64,000 bases of DNA from Shimwellia blattae DSM 4481 = NBRC 105725. GTDB lineage: Bacteria; Pseudomonadota; Gammaproteobacteria; Enterobacterales; Enterobacteriaceae. Made by a program: the position numbers and the translations under genes. Where the stretch lies: assembly GCF_000262305.1 (NCBI RefSeq), contig NC_017910.1:3286001-3350000 (forward strand). Direction: 5' to 3'. Shown here one piece after another: positions 18,467-26,601 of the stretch. The notes below the pieces were generated by a model that made no database searches, was not told the origin of the DNA, and was given only the letters and a program-made list of their open reading frames with translations. Position 1 is the first letter of the stretch, and the number at the start of each line of letters is the position of its first letter.

Positions 18467-18498
18467 AAAAAAATACCCCCAGCAGTGTGGGGGTATTT
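18467..18498 (-). terminator. Rho-independent terminator of mrcB
   Basis: Minus-strand stem AAATACCCCC / GGGGGTATTT with an 8-base loop, followed by a T-run (A at 18467-18473 on the plus strand), 20 bases past the mrcB stop. Confidence 0.9.
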
Positions 18499-18517
18499 AG
18501 CGGACAGCGGCGGACTA

Positions 18518-21085
18518 TCAGTTACCGCCAAACATATCCTTGATCCAGCCCGGCACGTTACTGTCGTCTTTCTTCTCCGGCGCAGGCTGAGAAGGCTGCT
18601 GCGGCTGAGTTTGCGGCTGCGACTCAGACTGGTCAAACGGATTGCCGGACGGCGCTTCTGGTGCCGCCTGGTGATGCACACAGAGCGCATCCGGGTTGCT
18701 GGTCCATACCGGCAGGGTGCGGTAACCACCGCTGCACTGCAGGTAACCGGCCCCGTCAACACCCATATCCACAATGTCTTCCGGCGGCGTCAGATCCAGC
18801 GGAACCGGTGCCTGGTTCGCCAGATAGCGCTGATAGATAGACATTGCGCCACTGGATCCATACAGGCGGGTCGGCTGGTTGTTATCACGACCGACCCAGG
18901 TTATCACCACTTCGCGGCCATCAATCCCGGCAAACCAGGTATCCACCTGGTTGTTGGTGGTCCCGGTTTTCCCGGCCAGGTGCAGGCTCGGGTATTTCGC
19001 CCCCAGCGCACGGCCGGTCCCCCGCTGAATAACCTGCTGCATGGTGTACAGCGTCAGGTAGGCGGCCTGGGCCGGTACGGCCCGCTCCGCCTGCGGATAG
19101 CTCTGGTACAGGGCGGTGCCGTCTTCAGAAATCACCGAACGCAGCACCGAAAGATTGGCCCGGTTACCGCCGCTGGCAATGGTCTGGAACGCCTGAGCCA
19201 CTTCAACCGGTGTCAGGTTCAGCGCCCCCAGCAGCATGGCCGGAACCCCGTTGAGCTGTGCTTTCGGCACACCCAGTTTTTGCCAGGTATCGACCACCGC
19301 AGGCAGCCCCAGCGCCATCCCGAGGTTAACCGTGGGCACGTTCATGGAGCGGGTCAGCGCATCGACCAGCATCACCTGGCCGCTGAAACGGCGATCGTCG
19401 TTCTGCGGGGACCAGGTCTGCCCGTTGATCAGGCGCAGCGTGATCGGCGCATCGGCGATCCAGGTATTGAGCCGGTACTGGTTCGGCTGGCTAAGGGCGG
19501 TCAGATAGGTGGCCGGTTTTGCCAGAGAACCAATCGAGCGGCGGGCCTGCATGGCGCGGTTATACCCGGCAAACTGCGGGTTAGCGCCGCCAACCATCGC
19601 CCGGACTTCCCCGGTGTTGCGATCCACCACCACCATCGCAGTTTCCAGATCCTTCAGGCGACGCTGTTTGATAAGCGCCGGAATACCTTCCGTTGCCGCT
19701 TTTTCAGCCGCATCCTGTGAAACCGGATCGAAGGTGGTGAAGATTTTCACCCCGGACAGATCCTTAACCTTGTCGCCCAGCTTCTCCTGTAGCTCCTGGC
19801 GCACCATCTGCATAAAGGCAGGCTGCGGCGAAATCACCCCGCCGCGCGGCTGCACCCCTAGCGGACGGGCGCTGAGCATGTCATACAGCGGCTGGTCAAT
19901 CACGCGCTGCTCCTGGAGCAGGCGCAGCACCAGGTTGCGGCGCTCAAGTGCCAGTTTAGGGTTGCGCCACGGGTTATACAGGGACGCCCCCTTCACCATG
20001 CCCACCAGCAGGGCCTGCTGGTCAAGGCTCAGCTCTTCTACCGGGCGGCCAAAATAGTAGAGGCTCGCCAGCGGGAAGCCGCGAATCTGATCATCACCGC
20101 TCTGACCGAGGTAAACCTCGTTCATATACAGCTCAAGGATCCGGTCTTTACCGTAGCGGGCATCCATAATGATCGCCATATAGGCTTCATTCGCTTTACG
20201 CCACAGGGTACGTTTGTTGGTCAGGAACAGGTTCTTAACCAGCTGCTGGGTCAGGGTACTCCCCCCCTGCACCGCACGCCCGGCGGTCAGGTTTGCCACC
20301 ACCGCACGGCCAATCGAATAGACGCTAATCCCGTCGTGCTCGTAGAAGTGGCGGTCCTCGGTGGCAATCAGCGTATCCACCAGCAGATCCGGGAAGCCGG
20401 AGCGCGGCACAAACAGACGCTGCTCACCGTTCGGGGAAGAGAGCATGGTGATAAGCCGCGGATCCAGACGCAGATAACCGAACTCACGCCCGGTAGCCAC
20501 GTTTTTAATCGAGGCAAGCCGCTCGCCGTCAAAGGTCAGCAGCGCATGAACCTGGCCTTCTTTACTGTCCGGGAAGTCAAACGGGCGGCGCAGCAATTCA
20601 ATGCTGTTGCCTTTGGTTGAGAACTCACCCGGACGGGTAATTTTGCTGACCTGGCGATACTGGGTTGCCTCCAGCAGGCGCACCATCTCGTTTTTATTGG
20701 TCGCGATATCCGGCTCAAGGCTGACCATGCGGCCATACACGGCCGCCGGCAATTGCCAGACTTTCCCGTCAATACGGCTGCGGATCTTCTGATCCAGATA
20801 GACGCCATACGCGGCAACCAGCACCACCCCGATAATAAACAGCTTCACCAGGAACCAGAGCAGGCGGCGTTTTCTGCGCGGCGGGCGGCCGTTTTTGCCG
20901 CGCTTTCCGGTCATTTTTTTACGCGACACTGGCTGCTCGTCATAATCGTCGTCATAGTCGTCCTCATCATCTTGATAATCATCGTCATAATCTTCCTCCC
21001 TGAGACGACGACGGCTCACCTTCTCTTTACCCGGACGCGTCGGTTTTCCTTTGCGCCCGATAGGCTCGCGGTCATTCCCCGCCAT
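18518..21085 (-). CDS. mrcB: Bifunctional penicillin-binding protein 1b
   Basis: PBP1b polymerises and cross-links peptidoglycan at the outer face of the inner membrane. The 855-residue product has a short basic and acidic cytoplasmic tail, one membrane helix (about 75-94), a UB2H region, a GT51 transglycosylase domain with the catalytic Glu243 in ATEDRHFYEHDG, and a transpeptidase domain with SIGSLAKP (active-site Ser-x-x-Lys), SMN and KTGTTN. Residues 30-50 hold 16 Asp/Glu and four Tyr out of 21. The C-terminus is Gln/Pro rich. Upstream of hrpB as in E. coli, but here next to fhuC rather than fhuA. Confidence 0.97.
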   Translation of the reverse strand: MAGNDREPIGRKGKPTRPGKEKVSRRRLREEDYDDDYQDDEDDYDDDYDEQPVSRKKMTGKRGKNGRPPRRKRRLLWFLVKLFIIGVVLVAAYGVYLDQKIRSRIDGKVWQLPAAVYGRMVSLEPDIATNKNEMVRLLEATQYRQVSKITRPGEFSTKGNSIELLRRPFDFPDSKEGQVHALLTFDGERLASIKNVATGREFGYLRLDPRLITMLSSPNGEQRLFVPRSGFPDLLVDTLIATEDRHFYEHDGISVYSIGRAVVANLTAGRAVQGGSTLTQQLVKNLFLTNKRTLWRKANEAYMAIIMDARYGKDRILELYMNEVYLGQSGDDQIRGFPLASLYYFGRPVEELSLDQQALLVGMVKGASLYNPWRNPKLALERRNLVLRLLQEQRVIDQPLYDMLSARPLGVQPRGGVISPQPAFMQMVRQELQEKLGDKVKDLSGVKIFTTFDPVSQDAAEKAATEGIPALIKQRRLKDLETAMVVVDRNTGEVRAMVGGANPQFAGYNRAMQARRSIGSLAKPATYLTALSQPNQYRLNTWIADAPITLRLINGQTWSPQNDDRRFSGQVMLVDALTRSMNVPTVNLGMALGLPAVVDTWQKLGVPKAQLNGVPAMLLGALNLTPVEVAQAFQTIASGGNRANLSVLRSVISEDGTALYQSYPQAERAVPAQAAYLTLYTMQQVIQRGTGRALGAKYPSLHLAGKTGTTNNQVDTWFAGIDGREVVITWVGRDNNQPTRLYGSSGAMSIYQRYLANQAPVPLDLTPPEDIVDMGVDGAGYLQCSGGYRTLPVWTSNPDALCVHHQAAPEAPSGNPFDQSESQPQTQPQQPSQPAPEKKDDSNVPGWIKDMFGGN

Positions 21086-21200
21086 ACTTCATCTCCACCA
21101 ATTCCAGGCTAACTGCCTGATTCTGCTGTTTATCACCCAAATACAAAAGAAGAAATCTCTCAAATAGCAATACGGCAATCATCCCGGATGCCGCCAGGCA

Positions 21201-23639
21201 TCAGGACGAATACTTTTTGGTGCGCCGGGTCGGTTGCGCCGTTGCGGGCGAATCCGGCCAGACATGTTTGGGATAGCGCCCTTTCATCTCTTTTTGCACT
21301 TCCCGGTAGGCCCCCTGCCAGAAAGCACAGAGATCCCGGGTTATCTGTAGCGGACGCATGGCTGGCGATAACAGCTCCAGCGTCAGCGCTACCCGCCCCC
21401 GGGCAATCACCGGCGTTTGTGCCTCGCCAAACATCTCCTGCATACGTACCGCCAGCGCCGGGGGGTTATCCTCATGATAGCGGATAACGATCCGGCTGCC
21501 GCCTGGCACAGTGTAATGAGTTGGCAGCTCACTATCCAGTCGCTGGCGCTGCTGCCAGCTCAGTAATGATCCTAATGCCATTTCCGGATCCACCTTCTTC
21601 AGCGCGCTGAGTGAATCCACCCCCTTCAGAAACGGCCCGAGCCAGTTTTCCAGATTGTCCAGCAGTGCCTGAGTGCTGACATCCGGCCAGCTCTCCTCGG
21701 GTAACCACCGGGCCGCCCAGTGCAGGCGCAGGCGCAATTGTTGCGCCTGGGGTGTCCAGTTCAGCACGCTCAGCCCCCGGTCGCGAATACCGTTAAGTAT
21801 CGCCTGCTCGAGCACCTCAGGCCCGGGTTTGGCCAGCGGCTGCTCGCGCAGCACCAGACGGCCAATACACCAGCGGCGAAACGCTTTTAATGTGCCGCGC
21901 GTCTCGTCCCATTCCACGCTGTCCTGCTGCTCCGGCACGTCGGGGCACGCTGCCACCAGCGTATCAATATCCACCGGATACCCCTGCAAAATGCGCGCGT
22001 CCGGGCTCTGGCTGCCCTGCAACAGCAACGGCGCCAGCAGCCACTCATAGCGGGTCAGGGCATCGTCGCTGTTGAGCATCGCCCCCATGCCGTTTGCCAG
22101 CAGGTAGCGCCCTTCCTGGCCGCGGCGGCGGGCCAGACGATCGGCAAATCCGTACATCAGCAGCTGCCCCACTGCGTCAAAATCAACCGGCCCCGGTGAC
22201 TGGCGGCTCCCCAGCCGCCGGATAAGCTGACGGGCCCGCTGCTGCCAGTGCGGCTGGCTGCGGTGCAGGGCAGAGCGTAAATCCCCGTCCCCGCCGCGCG
22301 GTGGCTCTTCAATAATCGCCGCCAGCAGTGCGGCGGTGCCCCGTTGGGGCTCACTGGCCCTGACCAGCATCGCCCCGGCCCGGGGATCAACCCCCAGCTG
22401 CGCCATCTGCCGCCCGGTGCGGGTCAGTTGCCCCTGGCTATCCCGGGCCTGTAAACGCTGCAACAGCGCCCGCGCCGCCGCCAGGTTAATCTCCGGTGGC
22501 GGGTCAAGCCAGCACAGTTGCGCGATATCCTGGCATCCCCACAGGCTGAGCTCCAGCACCAGGCCGGACAGATCACTGGTGAGGATCTCCGGTTCACTCT
22601 GGGCCGCTGCGCGCTCGGCCTGTTCAGCCCCGATCAGATGCAGGCAGATCCCCGGCTCAAGGCGCCCGGCACGCCCGGCGCGCTGGGTCATGGAGGCCTG
22701 GCTGATGCGCTGGGTCACCAGCCGGGTCAGGCCGGTGCGCGCGTCAAACCGCGCCACCCGCTCCAGGGAGGCGTCCACCACAAGGCGGATCCCCTCGATA
22801 GTCAGGCTGGTTTCCGCAATATTGGTCGCCAGTACCACTTTCCGGCGCCCCGGCGGGGCGGGAAGAATCGCCTTGCGCTGCTCGCTGAGCGGCAGCGCCC
22901 CGTACAGCGGGCACAGCATAACGTCACCGCTGACCCGCTCTTCAAGCAGGGTCATCACCCGCTGAATCTCGCCCACGCCGGGTAAAAACAGCAGCAGCGA
23001 GCCGCTCTCACTGCCCAGTAAGGCGCTAACGGCCTGGGCGACCCCCTCTTCCAGGCGCTGATGGCTCGCCAGCGCCTGATACCGGCGCTCAACCGGGAAG
23101 CTGCGCCCCCGGGAGACAATCAGCGGTGCCTGCGGCAGGCAGGCCTGCAGGCGCTCATTGTCCAGGGTGGCGGACATCACCAGCAGGCGCAAATCGTCCC
23201 GCAGCCCCTGCTGCACATCCAGCAGTAGCGCCAGGGCCAGATCCGCCTGCAGGCTGCGCTCGTGAAATTCATCCAGAATCACCAGCCCCACACCGCTCAG
23301 CTCCGGATCCTGCTGAATCAGCCGGGTGAGGATCCCCTCGGTGACCACTTCCAGGCGTGTCGTCGGGCCGGTGCAGTTATCGGCCCGCATCCGGTAGCCC
23401 ACGGTTTCACCAGGCTGCTCTCCCAGCTGTTCTGCCAGGCGCTGTGCCACGTTACGCGCCGCCAGGCGGCGGGGCTCAAGCAGTAAAATCCGCCCGTGGA
23501 TATCAGGATCGTTTAACAGCGCCAGGGGCAGCCAGGTGGATTTACCCGCCCCGGTGGGCGCACTCAGTAAAACCTGCGGGCAGCGGTGTAGTGCGTCGAG
23601 CAGTTCAGGCAGTACCACTGCCACCGGAAGAGAGGACAC
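21201..23639 (-). CDS. hrpB: ATP-dependent helicase HrpB
   Basis: A DExH-box helicase of the HrpA/HrpB family; its cellular substrate is not established. The 812-residue length matches E. coli (809). Walker A is APTGAGKST at residues 27-35, the DExH box is DEFH at 123-126, SAT follows as motif III, and QRAGRAGR is motif VI. The C-terminal domain is the HrpB-specific region. It diverges from thpR across 72 bases. A short GATGCC / GGCATC inverted repeat overlaps its stop at 21187-21202 but has no T-tract. Confidence 0.96.
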   Translation of the reverse strand: MSSLPVAVVLPELLDALHRCPQVLLSAPTGAGKSTWLPLALLNDPDIHGRILLLEPRRLAARNVAQRLAEQLGEQPGETVGYRMRADNCTGPTTRLEVVTEGILTRLIQQDPELSGVGLVILDEFHERSLQADLALALLLDVQQGLRDDLRLLVMSATLDNERLQACLPQAPLIVSRGRSFPVERRYQALASHQRLEEGVAQAVSALLGSESGSLLLFLPGVGEIQRVMTLLEERVSGDVMLCPLYGALPLSEQRKAILPAPPGRRKVVLATNIAETSLTIEGIRLVVDASLERVARFDARTGLTRLVTQRISQASMTQRAGRAGRLEPGICLHLIGAEQAERAAAQSEPEILTSDLSGLVLELSLWGCQDIAQLCWLDPPPEINLAAARALLQRLQARDSQGQLTRTGRQMAQLGVDPRAGAMLVRASEPQRGTAALLAAIIEEPPRGGDGDLRSALHRSQPHWQQRARQLIRRLGSRQSPGPVDFDAVGQLLMYGFADRLARRRGQEGRYLLANGMGAMLNSDDALTRYEWLLAPLLLQGSQSPDARILQGYPVDIDTLVAACPDVPEQQDSVEWDETRGTLKAFRRWCIGRLVLREQPLAKPGPEVLEQAILNGIRDRGLSVLNWTPQAQQLRLRLHWAARWLPEESWPDVSTQALLDNLENWLGPFLKGVDSLSALKKVDPEMALGSLLSWQQRQRLDSELPTHYTVPGGSRIVIRYHEDNPPALAVRMQEMFGEAQTPVIARGRVALTLELLSPAMRPLQITRDLCAFWQGAYREVQKEMKGRYPKHVWPDSPATAQPTRRTKKYSS

Positions 23640-23711
23640 AGCATTCTCCAGGGGTTAACATCGTTGGCTGAGCATTGTAGCATCCCGCCATCCTATTACC
23701 GAGAGAGAACC

Positions 23712-24239
23712 ATGCCCGAGTCACAGCGCCTTTTTTTCGCCCTGTCCCTGCCCGCGCGGCTTCAGCGCCAGCTGGTCAGCTGGCGGGCACAGGCATTTGA
23801 GGAACACACCGGGCGGCCCGTTGCCGGGGCCAGTCTGCATATGACGCTGGCGTTCCTCGCGGATGTCAGCCCCGAAAAACAGCAGGCGTTAATGACCCTT
23901 GCCGGGCGGATACGCCAGCCGCGCTTTACCCTGCGCCTGGACGATGCCGGCCACTGGCCCCGCCCGGGCGTGGTCTGGCTTGGCACCCGCCAGCCCCCCA
24001 GGGGGCTGATACAACTGGCAGACCTGCTGCGTGCCCAGGCGGCCCGTAATGGCTGCCACCAGAGCAATGCGCCGTTTCATCCGCATATCACGCTCTACCG
24101 TCAGGCAACACGCCCGGTGGCGCTGCCGCCGCCCGGGTTTTGCTGGACGACGGACGTGCAAGAATTCACCCTGTTTGCCAGCGAGTTTTCCCGGGGGCGA
24201 ACCCGGTATCAGGCGCTACACAGCTGGCCATTAGTGTAA
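23712..24239 (+). CDS. thpR: RNA 2',3'-cyclic phosphodiesterase ThpR (LigT)
   Basis: A member of the 2H phosphoesterase family that hydrolyses 2',3'-cyclic phosphates on RNA and can form 2'-5' links in vitro. The two family HxT motifs are visible: HMTL at about residues 43-46 and HITL at about 125-128. The start at 23712 (MPESQRLFFALSLP) follows GAGAGAGAA and gives 175 residues, against 176 in E. coli. sfsA follows 11 bases later, so they are likely co-transcribed. Confidence 0.94.
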   Translation: MPESQRLFFALSLPARLQRQLVSWRAQAFEEHTGRPVAGASLHMTLAFLADVSPEKQQALMTLAGRIRQPRFTLRLDDAGHWPRPGVVWLGTRQPPRGLIQLADLLRAQAARNGCHQSNAPFHPHITLYRQATRPVALPPPGFCWTTDVQEFTLFASEFSRGRTRYQALHSWPLV

Positions 24240-24250
24240 GGAATATGGTT

Positions 24251-24955
24251 ATGGAATTCGTACCGCCCCTCAGGCAAGCCACCCTGATCAAGCGCTACAA
24301 GCGCTTTCTTGCCGATGTGGTCGACACCCGGGGCGAGGTGTTTACGCTGCACTGCCCGAACACCGGCGCCATGACCGGGTGCGCCACGCCGGGCGACACG
24401 GTGTGGTACTCCACCTCAGACAGTAAAACGCGTAAATACCCGCATACCTGGGAGTTGACACAAACCGCCGCCGGTGACCTGATTTGTGTTAATACGATGC
24501 GGGCAAACACCCTGGCAAAAGAGGCGATTCTGGCAGGCCGGATAGCGCCCCTCAGCGGCTATCCCCACCTGCGCCAGGAGGTTAAATACGGCGCCGAAGG
24601 GAGCCGCATTGATCTTCTGCTCCAGGCGGATGACCGGGTTAACTGCTATATTGAAGTGAAATCCGTCACATTGCTGGATAACCAGCAGGGTTATTTTCCG
24701 GATGCGGTCACCGAACGGGGCCAGAAGCATTTACGGGAACTGATAAAAGTGGTGGAAGGCGGCGAGCGGGCCGTGCTGCTGTTTACGGTATTACACTCCG
24801 GTATTAATCAGGTATCTCCGGCACGCCATATTGACACCCGCTACGGACAATTAATCGATGAAGCGCGGCACAAAGGGGTGGAAATTTTCGCCTGGAAGGC
24901 GGAACTTTCCTGGCAGGAGATATGTCTGAAAATGCCTGTGCCGTTTTCACCATAA
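24251..24955 (+). CDS. sfsA: DNA/RNA nuclease family protein SfsA
   Basis: SfsA was named for sugar fermentation stimulation when overexpressed; it has a DNA-binding region and a PD-(D/E)xK-type core, and its true role is unclear. The 234-residue length equals E. coli. The core is seen in SRIDLLLQADDRVNCYIEVKSVTL, where the Asp and the EVK are the nuclease-like residues. The ATG at 24251 is chosen over one six bases upstream because AAGGA is then 8 bases away. Upstream of dksA, as usual. Confidence 0.94.
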   Translation: MEFVPPLRQATLIKRYKRFLADVVDTRGEVFTLHCPNTGAMTGCATPGDTVWYSTSDSKTRKYPHTWELTQTAAGDLICVNTMRANTLAKEAILAGRIAPLSGYPHLRQEVKYGAEGSRIDLLLQADDRVNCYIEVKSVTLLDNQQGYFPDAVTERGQKHLRELIKVVEGGERAVLLFTVLHSGINQVSPARHIDTRYGQLIDEARHKGVEIFAWKAELSWQEICLKMPVPFSP

Positions 24956-25131
24956 CGGCAGGACATATAAAGTATATTTCGTGTTCGGGCTGCGGCGTAA
25001 ATAAGCTGTTCCTCACAGGCTTGTCAAGGGATGAGTTTATGTAATTGCCATCCGGAAAAGCATCTGCTATTTATAGCGGCCTGATTTTCCCCCGATATGG
25101 GGACCGATAGTGCGTGTTAAGGAGAAGCAAC

Positions 25132-25587
25132 ATGCAAGAAGGGCAAAACCGTAAAACATCGTCCCTGAGTATTCTGGCCATCGCTGGGGTTGAGCCGTAT
25201 CAGGAGAAACCGGGCGAAGAATATATGAACGAAGCCCAGCTGGCGCACTTCAGACGCATTCTGGAAGCGTGGCGCAATCAACTCAGGGATGAAGTTGATC
25301 GTACCGTAACGCATATGCAGGATGAAGCCGCCAACTTTCCGGATCCTGTCGACCGTGCCGCTCAGGAAGAAGAGTTCAGCCTTGAATTACGCAACCGCGA
25401 TCGCGAGCGCAAGCTGATCAAAAAGATCGAAAAAACGCTGAAAAAAGTAGAAGACGAAGATTTCGGGTTCTGCGAATCCTGTGGCGTTGAGATAGGTATC
25501 CGCCGCCTTGAAGCGCGTCCGACTGCTGATTTGTGCATCGACTGCAAAACCCTTGCAGAGATCCGCGAAAAGCAGATGGCAGGCTGA
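25132..25587 (+). CDS. dksA: RNA polymerase-binding transcription factor DksA
   Basis: DksA enters the RNA polymerase secondary channel and acts with ppGpp in the stringent response. The 151-residue product is almost identical to E. coli DksA. The coiled-coil tip carries Asp71 and Asp74 (NFPDPVDRA), and the zinc finger uses Cys114, Cys117, Cys135 and Cys138. AAGGAG precedes the ATG. It ends at a strong terminator that sits immediately before gluQ. Confidence 0.98.
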   Translation: MQEGQNRKTSSLSILAIAGVEPYQEKPGEEYMNEAQLAHFRRILEAWRNQLRDEVDRTVTHMQDEAANFPDPVDRAAQEEEFSLELRNRDRERKLIKKIEKTLKKVEDEDFGFCESCGVEIGIRRLEARPTADLCIDCKTLAEIREKQMAG

Positions 25588-25617
25588 CAGTGCCGGGTTC
25601 ACCCACATACTAAACAC

Positions 25618-25645
25618 AGGCGGGAATTTTCCCGCCTCATTTTTT
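25618..25645 (+). terminator. Rho-independent terminator between dksA and gluQ
   Basis: Stem AGGCGGGAA / TTCCCGCCT (9 bp, TT loop) with a six-T run ending two bases before the gluQ ATG. It must limit how much dksA transcript reads into gluQ. Confidence 0.92.
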
Positions 25646-25647
25646 AG

Positions 25648-26553
25648 ATGGCAAGAAAACATTACACCGGGCGATTTGCCCCCTCCCCTTCTGGCGAGCT
25701 GCATTTTGGCTCACTGATCGCCGCACTGGGCAGCTACCTCCAGGCTCGCGCCCGTCAGGGTCGCTGGCTGGTCCGCATTGAAGATATCGATCCCCCCCGG
25801 GAGATCCCCGGAGCCGCACAGACTATCCTGCACCAGCTTGAACACTACGGCCTGCACTGGGACGGTGACGTGCTCTGGCAGTCTCAGCGCCATGATGCCT
25901 ACCGGGAAGCCCTGGCGTGGCTGCATCAGCGCGGGCTCAGCTACTACTGCACCTGTACCCGTAGCCGAGTCCAGCAACTGGGGGGATTTTACGACGGCCA
26001 CTGCCGCGACCAGCGCACACCCGGCACTACGCCTGCCGCCATCCGCCTGCGCCAGCAGCACCCGGTCACGCAGTTTCACGATGTGCTGCGTGGCCCGCTG
26101 GTGGCAGACCCAGCCATGGCGGCAGAAGATTTTATTATCCACCGCCGGGACGGTTTATTTGCCTATAATCTGGCGGTAGTGGTGGATGACCATTTTCAGG
26201 GCGTGACGGAAATCGTGCGCGGTGCCGATCTGATAGCCCCCACGGTGCGCCAGATTTCGCTGTATCAGCACTTTGGCTGGCCGGTGCCTGATTATCTGCA
26301 TCTTCCCCTGGCGCTGAATCACGAGGGTAATAAACTGTCCAAGCAGAACCATGCGCCAGCGCTGCCACAGGGGGATGCCAGGCCGGTTATTCTGGCGGCA
26401 CTGCAGTTTTTACAGCAGCCCGCCATCACCGGCTGGCAGGACTTATCCCTTGAGCAAATACTGGCCCTGGCCGTTCGCAACTGGTCTGTGGCGCGTATCC
26501 CCCAGGCAGGGGCAACAATACGTCATTCTCAAATGCCCCACTCTGAGCTATGA
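25648..26553 (+). CDS. gluQ: Glutamyl-Q tRNA(Asp) synthetase
   Basis: GluQ-RS attaches glutamate to queuosine in the anticodon of tRNA(Asp). It resembles the catalytic half of glutamyl-tRNA synthetase without the anticodon-binding domain (301 residues). The HIGH-like motif is GELHFGS (16-22), the KMSKS-like motif is NKLSKQN near 229-235, and the zinc site is Cys101, Cys103, Tyr115 and Cys119. There is no Shine-Dalgarno sequence; the bases before the ATG are the T-tract of the dksA terminator. Only the first Met aligns with the family N-terminus. The C-terminal ten residues are divergent. Confidence 0.95.
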   Translation: MARKHYTGRFAPSPSGELHFGSLIAALGSYLQARARQGRWLVRIEDIDPPREIPGAAQTILHQLEHYGLHWDGDVLWQSQRHDAYREALAWLHQRGLSYYCTCTRSRVQQLGGFYDGHCRDQRTPGTTPAAIRLRQQHPVTQFHDVLRGPLVADPAMAAEDFIIHRRDGLFAYNLAVVVDDHFQGVTEIVRGADLIAPTVRQISLYQHFGWPVPDYLHLPLALNHEGNKLSKQNHAPALPQGDARPVILAALQFLQQPAITGWQDLSLEQILALAVRNWSVARIPQAGATIRHSQMPHSEL

Positions 26554-26601
26554 TTATGCGCTGTTTTTTTTGGCCTAATACAGACACAACCGAGGTGTAC
26601 T

